A DNA stretch of 7,974 nucleotides, taken from assembly GCA_030604345.1 (NCBI GenBank), contig JAUVWB010000062.1, positions 1 to 7,974 of the forward strand, given 5' to 3'. Under the pieces are notes generated by a model. It saw nothing but the letters and a program-made list of their open reading frames with translations, ran no database searches and was not told where the DNA came from. The translations under genes were made by a program, and so were the position numbers. Shown in pieces: positions 1 to 5,643 of this stretch (position 1 is its first letter; each line of letters opens with the position of its first letter). This stretch comes from Desulfofustis sp. (GTDB lineage: Bacteria; Desulfobacterota; Desulfobulbia; Desulfobulbales; Desulfocapsaceae).

Positions 1-151
1 CCCCGGGGTAGTTGATGTCTTTACCGGCCGAATCGATGGATGTCGCTGAGCTGGGTGGTATGACCGCCTTTTTTGAGCAACCACCGGTTAGTAAGCCAAG
101 CAAAGCTATGCACGAGACAACAACGATAACGCTGATGATGGGGTGTTTCAT
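1..151 (-). CDS. Lipoprotein precursor, N-terminal part only (truncated by left window edge)
   Basis: This frame is read leftward from ATG at 151-149 and stays open for 50 codons to the edge, so the gene is incomplete here. The visible start has a short N-region with one Lys and one His, a long hydrophobic stretch (about residues 5-21) and a lipobox-like LLTGGC with Cys at residue 25. The mature chain then begins SKK and is rich in Ser, Pro and Ala. That is the layout of a signal peptidase II substrate, lipidated on the Cys and anchored in the inner or outer membrane. An AGAGGA Shine-Dalgarno sits 5 nt before the ATG and a promoter lies at 248-275. Only the signal peptide and a linker are visible, so the function of the mature protein cannot be told. 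The lipobox has Thr rather than Leu at -3, which is acceptable but not ideal. Confidence 0.72.
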   Translation of the reverse strand, partial: MKHPIISVIVVVSCIALLGLLTGGCSKKAVIPPSSATSIDSAGKDINYPG

Positions 152-195
152 ATCCTTCCTCTCGCTGGTTGTTCTTGGGTGGTGCAAGGTTGTTT

Positions 196-236
196 CCGGG
201 GGTGCCGCCGGATTACCGACCGGCCGGACGCCCCGG
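196..236. other. GC-rich imperfect stem-loop in the divergent intergenic region
   Basis: CCGGGG at 196-201 pairs with CCCCGG at 231-236. Inside it, short helices continue (202-203 with 228-229, 205-207 with 225-227, 208-211 with 220-223) with single-base bulges, closing on an 8-nt loop at 212-219. Neither side is followed by a T-run, so it is not an ordinary intrinsic terminator. In the leftward transcript it would sit in the leader of the lipoprotein mRNA, where it could affect stability or translation. That role is inference. Confidence 0.4.
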
Positions 237-247
237 TAAAAGATTCT

Positions 248-275
248 ATTCTAGCTGTATTAAGCAAGAGGTCAA
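248..275 (-). promoter_or_regulatory. Sigma70-type promoter for the leftward lipoprotein gene
   Basis: On the minus strand, TTGACC (275-270) and TAGAAT (253-248) are separated by 16 nt, with one mismatch to consensus in each hexamer. Transcription would start near 241 and give a leader of about 90 nt before the ATG at 151. The leader would include the GC-rich hairpin at 196-236. The promoter lies in the gap between this gene and the divergent rlmKL. I found no comparably good promoter for rlmKL on the other strand. Confidence 0.6.
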
Positions 276-339
276 GCACTTTTGCTGTCGCTGGCAGGGT
301 GGTGACGAGCGAAAGAAGCGGCGTCGAAGAGGACGAAAA

Positions 340-2454
340 GTGAGTTTTATGAATTTCATCACCACGTGTGCCGGCGGGCTCGAAACACTCATTGCCATGG
401 AAGTGCAGGGGTGGAGTGGCGTTGTCGAGGAAACGGGAGCTGGCTCGGTTCGATGGTCAGGGCCTCTGGCCTCCGGATATCGCGCCTGTCTGTGGTCGCG
501 ATTCGGATCCCGGGTGCTGTTGGTGATCAACGAATTCGACCTGGGGTCGGTGCAGGATGTCTACGACCAGGCAACACTCATCCCATGGGAAGAACACCTG
601 GCCGAAGGGGGTTGTTTCGCCGTTGATTGTCACCTGGGGAACGATGCGGTTCTTACCCACAACCGCTTTGCCGCTCTTCGCTTGAAGGATGCAATCGTTG
701 ACCGGTTCCGAGACCGGACCGGACAACGACCCGATGTGCAGCTGAAACGGCCTGACGTCCGTTTTCACCTGTCAGTTCGCGGCAATCGGGGGACGGTCGC
801 GGTCGATCTGTCGGGCGAAAGCCTGCATCGCCGCGGATATCGACACCATGGAGGCGAGGCGCCGCTGAAAGAAAGTCTGGCGGCCGCCATTATCAAGCTG
901 AGCGGATGGGATCCGGCCACCCCGCTGATCGACCCGCTTTGCGGATCCGGCACGCTGCTCATCGAGGCGGCATTGATGCGAGGAGACGTGGCACCGGGGC
1001 TCGAGCGGACCTATTTTGGCTTCCAGAAATGGGTGGGCCACCAGGAACGGCTCTGGCAAGAGCTTGTCGAAGAGGCGCTGGCACGTGAAGAGCAGGGCCA
1101 ACGCGACACGTGGCCGCCTCTGCTCGGTTACGATGCCGACCCGGAGATGGTTGCCGCAGCGCGCCGGAATGTCGGCCGGGCCGGATGCGACCAACAGATT
1201 GCCATAACCTGCCGTGAACTCTCCCGCCTTCACGGGGAAACGGGATCCGTGGGGTGGGTTGTCTGTAATCCCCCCTATGGTGAGCGCTTGTCATCAACCG
1301 AAGCGGTCCGCTACCTGTATCGGTGTCTGGGCAATCGCCTGCGCGAGTCGTTCTCCGGCTGGCACCTGGCTCTTTTTACCGGAAGACCGGAGTATGCCGA
1401 TCTCCTGCAGCTCTCCTGGAGGGAGACGTGGCGACTGTATAACGGTCCGCTGCCTTGTGGACTCTACGTGGCCGACATTCCTGCACCCGACCCGGCCTTT
1501 TGCTGGCAGGTGGGAGCGGTGGACGAGGCCGAGGGACGGGATCTGGTTAATCGTCTGAAAAAGAACCTGGAAAAACGGCTGCCCTGGTCCCGGCAAGAGG
1601 GGATTGAATGTTTTCGTATCTATGATCGCGACCTGCCTGACTACAACGTGGTCATTGAGATTTTTCGCAAATGGGTATTCATCAAGGAGTTTTCATCGGG
1701 AAAAGCGGTTTGCGAACAGGTGGCGGAACAACGGTGGAAAACGGTGGTCGGCACGGTTCGATCGCTTCTGGGGGTGGGGCGGGATCGGCTGTTTTTCGCT
1801 CGCTATCGTCGTGACGGCAAGAGCCAGCGCGGCAAAGGGGGGAAGAAGGTCGAGGTCGGCGAGGGAATGGCGCGCTATCTGGTTGAGTTTACTCCCGGGG
1901 CGGTGTCGGGCTTTGATCTCGATCAACGCTCGGTGCGCCGTTTTATCCATGACCATGCCGCCGGCAAAGCCCTCCTGAGTCTGGCCGATCGGGACGGGGC
2001 TGCAGCGGTGCAGGCGGCTCTCGGTGGGGCCGACAAGACGGTTACCCTTGCCGTATCGCCGGAGGCGGCAGGTCGCATGGCGGAGAATTATGCTCTCAAT
2101 GGACTGTACGCCAAGAACCATCACATCGTGGTCGCCGATGTGCATCGCTGGCTGGCGCAAGAGGACGGACAATACGATCTGATTTTACTCACCATACGAC
2201 CCGGTTTTCAGGAGGGAGGCGAAAAAAGGAGAACGTTTTCACCGGAATGGTGCGGAGAACTCATTGATTCCGTCATGCGTCGGCTCCGGCCGCAGGGAAC
2301 CCTCCTGTGTGCGGTGCACGAGCGGTCTTTCACCCTTGCCCAGCCCGTGTCCGAGCGCTATTGGTGCAGACAGTGCGATCGGCTGTTGTTGCCCCGGGAC
2401 GCTGAGCGTCGTGCGGGACGGAGTCGTTTTTGGGAAGTCCGACATAAGCGTTGA
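340..2454 (+). CDS. rlmKL: 23S rRNA guanine methyltransferase RlmKL, with a degenerate RlmK half
   Basis: The family is a two-enzyme fusion that modifies 23S rRNA during 50S assembly: the RlmL half makes m2G2445 and the RlmK half makes m7G2069 (E. coli numbering). In order I see a THUMP region (about residues 45-157), the RlmL methyltransferase with SAM motif DPLCGSGTLL at 198 and catalytic NPPYGER at 310-316, and then a colinear RlmK-like half from about 400 to the end. The RlmL half looks fully active. In the RlmK half the key positions are altered: the family's LFSYTG is ADRDG (549-553), the motif II Asp is Ala571, DPPTF is TIRPG (618-622), and FLDHR is DLDQR (526-530). Length is 704 aa, against 702 for E. 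coli RlmL. I chose GTG 340 because GAGGA at 329-333 is well spaced from it. ATG 349 (701 aa) aligns better with the E. coli start and remains possible. Confidence 0.93.
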   Translation: MSFMNFITTCAGGLETLIAMEVQGWSGVVEETGAGSVRWSGPLASGYRACLWSRFGSRVLLVINEFDLGSVQDVYDQATLIPWEEHLAEGGCFAVDCHLGNDAVLTHNRFAALRLKDAIVDRFRDRTGQRPDVQLKRPDVRFHLSVRGNRGTVAVDLSGESLHRRGYRHHGGEAPLKESLAAAIIKLSGWDPATPLIDPLCGSGTLLIEAALMRGDVAPGLERTYFGFQKWVGHQERLWQELVEEALAREEQGQRDTWPPLLGYDADPEMVAAARRNVGRAGCDQQIAITCRELSRLHGETGSVGWVVCNPPYGERLSSTEAVRYLYRCLGNRLRESFSGWHLALFTGRPEYADLLQLSWRETWRLYNGPLPCGLYVADIPAPDPAFCWQVGAVDEAEGRDLVNRLKKNLEKRLPWSRQEGIECFRIYDRDLPDYNVVIEIFRKWVFIKEFSSGKAVCEQVAEQRWKTVVGTVRSLLGVGRDRLFFARYRRDGKSQRGKGGKKVEVGEGMARYLVEFTPGAVSGFDLDQRSVRRFIHDHAAGKALLSLADRDGAAAVQAALGGADKTVTLAVSPEAAGRMAENYALNGLYAKNHHIVVADVHRWLAQEDGQYDLILLTIRPGFQEGGEKRRTFSPEWCGELIDSVMRRLRPQGTLLCAVHERSFTLAQPVSERYWCRQCDRLLLPRDAERRAGRSRFWEVRHKR

Positions 2455-2478
2455 CAGGTTGGGGGAACCTTGAGTCAG

Positions 2479-2610
2479 ATGGCCGTGCGCTTCCCTGAAG
2501 ACTGGCGCAAAAGGGTTGTTTGCTGTCCGGAGTGTCGCTATAATAGCCCGTTTGACAGGTTCGTTCGCCCCCTGCAGCCGGACAGGGGGTGTGAGTGGTT
2601 GCCAGATTAG
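2479..2610 (+). CDS. Possible small cysteine-containing protein (43 aa), hypothetical
   Basis: A short open frame fills most of the gap between rlmKL and the thiolase gene. It encodes 43 residues with a CCPEC motif at 15-19 and a further Cys at 38, a pattern reminiscent of small metal-binding (zinc ribbon-like) proteins. It has only one CxxC pair plus a lone Cys, so a full four-Cys site is uncertain. Third-position GC by hand count is about two thirds, like a coding gene here. The start is unsettled: ATG 2479 has no close Shine-Dalgarno, whereas an in-frame TTG at 2470 follows GGGGGA by 3 nt. The frame is the same as rlmKL's after its TGA stop. The sequence also contains a candidate promoter -10 box, so the stretch may instead be purely regulatory. 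I do not recognise the family. Confidence 0.35.
   Translation: MAVRFPEDWRKRVVCCPECRYNSPFDRFVRPLQPDRGCEWLPD
2516..2544 (+). promoter_or_regulatory. Candidate promoter for the thiolase-AMMECR1-YkgJ operon
   Basis: A perfect TATAAT box (2539-2544) is preceded at 17 nt by TTGTTT (2516-2521), which matches the -35 consensus at only its first three bases. Transcription would start around 2551, about 78 nt before the ATG at 2629, with the hairpin at 2568-2589 in the leader. The exact -10 supports it. The weak -35 and its position inside a small open frame argue for caution. Confidence 0.42.
2568..2589 (+). other. Seven-bp GC hairpin in the leader upstream of the OleA-like gene
   Basis: CCCCCTG (2568-2574) and CAGGGGG (2583-2589) form a perfect 7-bp stem with an 8-nt loop. 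No T-run follows, so it is not a classic terminator. It lies about 40 nt before the thiolase start codon and would be in the mRNA leader if the promoter at 2516-2544 is used. It could be a stability or attenuation element, or the structured 3' end of the small open frame. Confidence 0.35.
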
Positions 2611-2628
2611 CCTCATTGACAGGATCTC

Positions 2629-3687
2629 ATGCCTCATTTTTCCCGGGTCGGATTTCATAGCTTCGGCTATGAGCTCCCCCCCCATATCCTCACCTCAGAA
2701 GCCATAGAACAGCGACTCGCCCCTCTCTACCGACGGCTTAAACTGCCGGAGGGCCGGTTGGAGATGATGAGTGGTATCAAAGAGAGACGCCTCTGGCGGC
2801 AGGGGACGAGACCGAGCGAGGTGGCGGTCCGAGCCGGCCGCAAGGCCCTGGCGGCGGGTGGGGTCGAAGCGGACCAGGTACAATGTCTATTTTTTACGTC
2901 GGTGTCGCGCGATATGATGGAGCCGGCAACGGCGTCGTTTGTCCATCATGGCCTCGGCCTGCCGAACGACTGTCTGGTGTTCGATATTTCCAACGCCTGT
3001 CTCGGTTTCCTTGATGGCATTGTCATGCTGGCCAACATGATTGAACTGGGCCAGGTGGACAATGGCTTGGTGGTCAGTGGAGAAACCGCCGAAGGGTTGC
3101 TGGAGTCTACCATCAGCGTGTTAAACGAGGACCGGTCGCTGACCAGAAAGAGCATCAAGAAGGCCTTTGCGTCCCTGACCATTGGCTCCGGGGCGGTTGG
3201 GTTTTATCTGTGCCGTCTCGACCCGGCCCAATCAGTCGTACCGCGGCTGGCCTATGGTGCATGGAAAGCCAATACCGCACATGTTGATCTGTGCCAGGGG
3301 GGACAGACCGGTGAAGCCGTGACCTTGATGGCCACCGATTCGGAAGAGTTGATGATCCAGGGGATCGAAACGGCGCACCAGACCTGGCTGTCTTTTTCGG
3401 CCATCAGTGGTTGGCAGGCGGACGATATCGACTGTTTTTTCTGCCACCAGGTCGGGTCGGCACACAGCAGGATGCTTTTTGCCCAGCTTGGGCTTGATCC
3501 CCTGCGAAACTTTGCGACGTTGTCCCATCTCGGTAATGTCGGTTCTGTTTCCGCACCGATTACCATGGCCCTGGCCATGGAGCAGGGAGTATTTCGTCGC
3601 GGCGGGAAGGGGGCTTTGCTTGGTATCGGAAGCGGCATCAATTGCATGATGCTTGGCGTCGATTGGTCATGGGAGGAGATTTCGTGA
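2629..3687 (+). CDS. OleA-like thiolase (3-oxoacyl-ACP synthase III superfamily)
   Basis: This is a 352-aa thiolase-fold condensing enzyme. It resembles OleA, which joins two fatty acyl-CoA chains head to head, more than FabH, which uses malonyl-ACP. The OleA signature TSVSRDMMEPATAS is present, including the Glu (E98) that serves as base in OleA. The catalytic triad is complete: Cys124 in SNACLGF, His273 in CHQV and Asn303 in LGNVGS. The Glu-to-Cys (26) and His-to-Asn (30) spacings equal those I recall for Xanthomonas OleA (E117, C143, H285, N315). The C-terminal IGSGINCMM loop also fits. AGGA lies 4 nt before the ATG. The gene overlaps the next by GTGA, so translation is coupled. OleB, OleC and OleD are not in the window, so the product may be a ketone or another acyl derivative rather than an olefin. 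An ordinary FabH paralogue is the alternative. Substrate and product are inferred. Confidence 0.85.
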   Translation: MPHFSRVGFHSFGYELPPHILTSEAIEQRLAPLYRRLKLPEGRLEMMSGIKERRLWRQGTRPSEVAVRAGRKALAAGGVEADQVQCLFFTSVSRDMMEPATASFVHHGLGLPNDCLVFDISNACLGFLDGIVMLANMIELGQVDNGLVVSGETAEGLLESTISVLNEDRSLTRKSIKKAFASLTIGSGAVGFYLCRLDPAQSVVPRLAYGAWKANTAHVDLCQGGQTGEAVTLMATDSEELMIQGIETAHQTWLSFSAISGWQADDIDCFFCHQVGSAHSRMLFAQLGLDPLRNFATLSHLGNVGSVSAPITMALAMEQGVFRRGGKGALLGIGSGINCMMLGVDWSWEEIS

Positions 3688-4256
3688 AACCGGTGACAGA
3701 AGAGCAGGGAGCACAACTCATCCGTTTGGCCCGGGACACCATCGCCGAGCGCCTCGGGCTTGTCACCCGGGTGAGCGGTGCGGGGCTTGACGGCGAGGAG
3801 CTGCAGCAGCGTTGCGGCACGTTTGTAACCCTCAAGCGTGGCGGCCAGCTGCGCGGCTGTATCGGTAACCTCGAGCCGGCGGGAACGATAGTAGATGCGG
3901 TGCGGCGTAACGCTGAGAGTGCCGCCTTTCAGGATTACCGCTTTGCGCCGCTGACGGCCGACGAATTCCCCCAGGTCGAGGTGGAGATATCCATACTGAC
4001 CCCGGCCCAAAAGCTCTCCTACCAGGATGGGGATGACCTGGTGGCGCGGCTGCGCCCGGGCATCGATGGGGTCATTCTGCAGCAGGGGTCGGCTCGTGCC
4101 ACCTTTTTACCGCAGGTCTGGGAACAACTGCCCGAGCAGGTGCAATTCCTCGAACAGCTCTGTCGCAAAGCCGGAATCGCACCTTCGGCCTGGCGCCACC
4201 AACGACCGGATATCTTTGTCTATCAGGTGCGCAGCTTTACCGAGCACGGCCGATGA
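3684..4256 (+). CDS. amrA: AMMECR1 domain protein (AmmeMemoRadiSam system protein A)
   Basis: A 190-aa protein made almost entirely of an AMMECR1 domain. The hallmark LRGCIG is at residues 56-61, preceded by GTFVTLKRGG and followed by the family's VEVEISILTP segment. The biochemical function of the family is unsettled. In many bacteria and archaea it is encoded with a Memo-like protein (B) and a radical SAM enzyme, hence the name, but neither partner is in this window. I chose GTG 3684 because GGGAGGAG (3671-3678) sits 5 nt upstream and because it makes a 4-nt GTGA overlap with the thiolase stop. Upstream in-frame ATGs at 3642 and 3669 lack this support. The 3' end overlaps the next gene by ATGA. 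It is therefore the middle gene of a coupled trio and should be made in step with the thiolase and the cysteine-cluster protein. The family call is firm and the role is unknown. Confidence 0.88.
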   Translation: MKPVTEEQGAQLIRLARDTIAERLGLVTRVSGAGLDGEELQQRCGTFVTLKRGGQLRGCIGNLEPAGTIVDAVRRNAESAAFQDYRFAPLTADEFPQVEVEISILTPAQKLSYQDGDDLVARLRPGIDGVILQQGSARATFLPQVWEQLPEQVQFLEQLCRKAGIAPSAWRHQRPDIFVYQVRSFTEHGR

Positions 4257-4885
4257 AACTGATCCTGGACCGCGCGCTGGCTGCCGAGTTGGCCGAGCTG
4301 TTTCGTTCGATGGAAGCTGCCTACGACCAGGTGGCCGTGCAGCTGGGTCATGGCTGTGATGGCTGCCCGGACAATTGCTGCGATTCGTACTTCACCCATC
4401 ATACTTATATCGAGTGGGCCTATCTCTGGGAAGGGATTGCAGCCCTGCCAAGCGACCTGCGGGAAATGATCGTCGAACGGGCCCACCAATGTGAGCTTCT
4501 CTATCAGGAAGCGCTGGGACAAGGAGCGCGACCCCAGGTCATGTGTCCGCTCAATGGAGATGGACGATGCCTGGTCTATGGCCACCGGTTGATGGTGTGC
4601 AGAACGCATGGCGTACCGGCGCAGATGACCAGGCCGGACGGAAAGATCATCCGCTTTCCCGGGTGCTTCCGCTGTGCCGAACGGGTGCGGCAGTGGCCGG
4701 AACACAAAACGCTTCCGGTCATGGAGCGGACCGCTCTCCTGCGTCGACTGGTTCTTCTGGAGCAGCGCTTTCTCCAGGGACACCGGGCCCAGGTGGCCCG
4801 TTTGAGCATGACCATTGCCGGAATGCTGACCGCCGGGCCACCGACTCGAGGCATCTTGCCCAGCGATCACTCCAGGGAACCTTGA
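4253..4885 (+). CDS. YkgJ-type cysteine-cluster (putative Zn/Fe-binding) protein
   Basis: A 210-aa protein with the cysteine pattern of the YkgJ / zinc- or iron-chelating domain family. It has C35-x2-C38-x3-C42-C43 near the N-terminus, C98 and C106 in a CPLNGDGRC segment, C116 in VCRTHG, and C138-x2-C141. This looks like a metal or Fe-S cluster site. Family members are poorly characterised and I cannot assign a reaction. The last 65 or so residues are helical and basic with no further Cys. The ATG overlaps the AMMECR1 stop as ATGA and has no strong Shine-Dalgarno of its own, so it probably depends on translational coupling. It is the third and apparently last gene of the operon. The next gene starts 163 nt downstream with its own ribosome binding site. 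Confidence 0.8.
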   Translation: MKLILDRALAAELAELFRSMEAAYDQVAVQLGHGCDGCPDNCCDSYFTHHTYIEWAYLWEGIAALPSDLREMIVERAHQCELLYQEALGQGARPQVMCPLNGDGRCLVYGHRLMVCRTHGVPAQMTRPDGKIIRFPGCFRCAERVRQWPEHKTLPVMERTALLRRLVLLEQRFLQGHRAQVARLSMTIAGMLTAGPPTRGILPSDHSREP

Positions 4886-4984
4886 AAAATTGCCATTTCG
4901 CCCAATCTCATCGTTGCGCAATCACATTTGATCCTCGGAATATCATGTATATGACTGCGGTAAAATGATCTTGCGCGCCTCGAT

Positions 4985-5011
4985 CTTGAACGAAATTTCG
5001 AATTTTTCAAG
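4985..5011. other. AT-rich imperfect inverted repeat upstream of the thioesterase gene
   Basis: CTTGAA (4985-4990) and TTCAAG (5006-5011) are perfect inverted repeats around an AT-rich core that can pair a few bases more. It lies in the 163-bp gap (4886-5048) between the YkgJ-type gene and the thioesterase gene. It could be the end of the upstream operon or an operator, although no T-run follows. I see no convincing promoter or terminator elsewhere in this gap. Confidence 0.25.
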
Positions 5012-5048
5012 CTCCCCTCCAAGCGTTGACAACGGCCGGGAGGAAACG

Positions 5049-5570
5049 GTGAAACATGAAATCAGGGGGCGTCAGCCCAACTCAAGAATGTGCTTTGTCT
5101 GTGGCATGGATAACCGATATGGCCTGCAGAGCCGCTTTTATGAGCTGGATAACGGTGAAATCGTGGCGTGTTTTCGACCAGCCGACGAACACCAAAGCTA
5201 TCCCGGCCGGTTGCATGGCGGCATAGCGGCCGCCATTCTTGATGAAACCATCGGCCGGGCAGTCTTGAATCACCAGGAAGATGAGTTGTGGGGGGTCACT
5301 CTGGAGTTTTCCATGAAGTTCCGGAAACCGGTGCCGCTTGATCGGGAGATACGGGTTGTTGCCCGAGTGGTGGAGGAAAACAAACGCAGTTTCTGTGGCA
5401 CCGGGGAGATAATCCTGGCCGACGGCTCGGTGGCGGTCGAGGGGAGCGGCCGCTATCTGAAGATGGCGCTGTCGAAAATCACTGATGCCGAGTTCAAGGA
5501 GGAGGAGTGGCGGGTGGTCGAACCGGGCGGCGCCGATCCGACAGAGCTCGAGCTGCCGGATCGGCGGTAA
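5049..5570 (+). CDS. PaaI-family hotdog-fold thioesterase
   Basis: A 173-aa single hotdog domain, likely an acyl-CoA (or acyl-ACP) thioesterase in the cytoplasm. The helix motif LHGGIAAAILDET (HGG at 56-58, Asp65) carries the usual oxyanion and catalytic positions of the PaaI/THEM4-like group. The N-terminal CFVCGMDNRYGL segment (Cys15, Cys18) is a common lead-in for this subgroup. The C-terminal tail of about 30 residues is acidic and lies outside the fold. I chose GTG 5049 because GGGAGGA (5038-5044) sits 4 nt upstream. An in-frame ATG at 4965 has no ribosome binding site and would add a low-complexity extension. It is not coupled to the upstream operon. The substrate cannot be read from the sequence. 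A functional link to the OleA-like enzyme upstream (both handle acyl thioesters) is only suggested by proximity. Confidence 0.85.
   Translation: MKHEIRGRQPNSRMCFVCGMDNRYGLQSRFYELDNGEIVACFRPADEHQSYPGRLHGGIAAAILDETIGRAVLNHQEDELWGVTLEFSMKFRKPVPLDREIRVVARVVEENKRSFCGTGEIILADGSVAVEGSGRYLKMALSKITDAEFKEEEWRVVEPGGADPTELELPDRR
5531..5566. terminator. Ten-bp perfect hairpin at the 3' end of the thioesterase gene
   Basis: CGCCGATCCG (5531-5540) and CGGATCGGCG (5557-5566) form a perfect 10-bp stem around a 16-nt loop. The structure ends just before the TAA stop (5568-5570), at the junction with the convergent nikR gene, where a terminator is expected. No T-run follows in either direction, so it may act as a 3' end-protecting structure or a factor-assisted terminator rather than a canonical intrinsic one. 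The 73-nt gap after it (5571-5643) has only a weak 5-bp repeat at 5570-5587. Confidence 0.4.
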
Positions 5571-5643
5571 CCAGCGCCTCCTCTGGTCAGAAGGCGGTGG
5601 CGCCGTGCGGCGAGCGAGCAAGAAGGGGTGACAACCAGCCGGT

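Noticed and set aside
12..239. 75-aa plus-strand open frame before rlmKL
   Set aside because: It lies antisense to a lipoprotein gene that has a signal peptide, lipobox, ribosome binding site and promoter, and it has no recognisable domain itself.
1693..2172. 159-aa minus-strand open frame inside rlmKL
   Set aside because: It is antisense to a colinear homologue of a known family, with no start signal or motif, and is a by-product of high GC.
2452..2454. TGA of rlmKL as a selenocysteine or readthrough codon, given the open frame beyond
   Set aside because: The E. coli homologue ends at the same length, no selenocysteine family is involved and no convincing insertion element follows.
2455..2628. 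tRNA or small RNA gene suggested by the promoter-like box and GGTTCG
   Set aside because: No cloverleaf could be drawn and there is no CCA end or D-arm.
3252..4010. 252-aa minus-strand open frame across the thiolase and AMMECR1 genes
   Set aside because: It spans two well-supported genes on the other strand and shows no family features.
5026..5031. TTGACA as a -35 box for the thioesterase gene
   Set aside because: No -10 sequence lies 15-19 nt downstream; that distance already falls at the GTG start codon.
4965..5048. Upstream ATG start for the thioesterase
   Set aside because: It has no ribosome binding site, and the added residues are not part of the hotdog family. GTG 5049 has GGGAGGA at good spacing.
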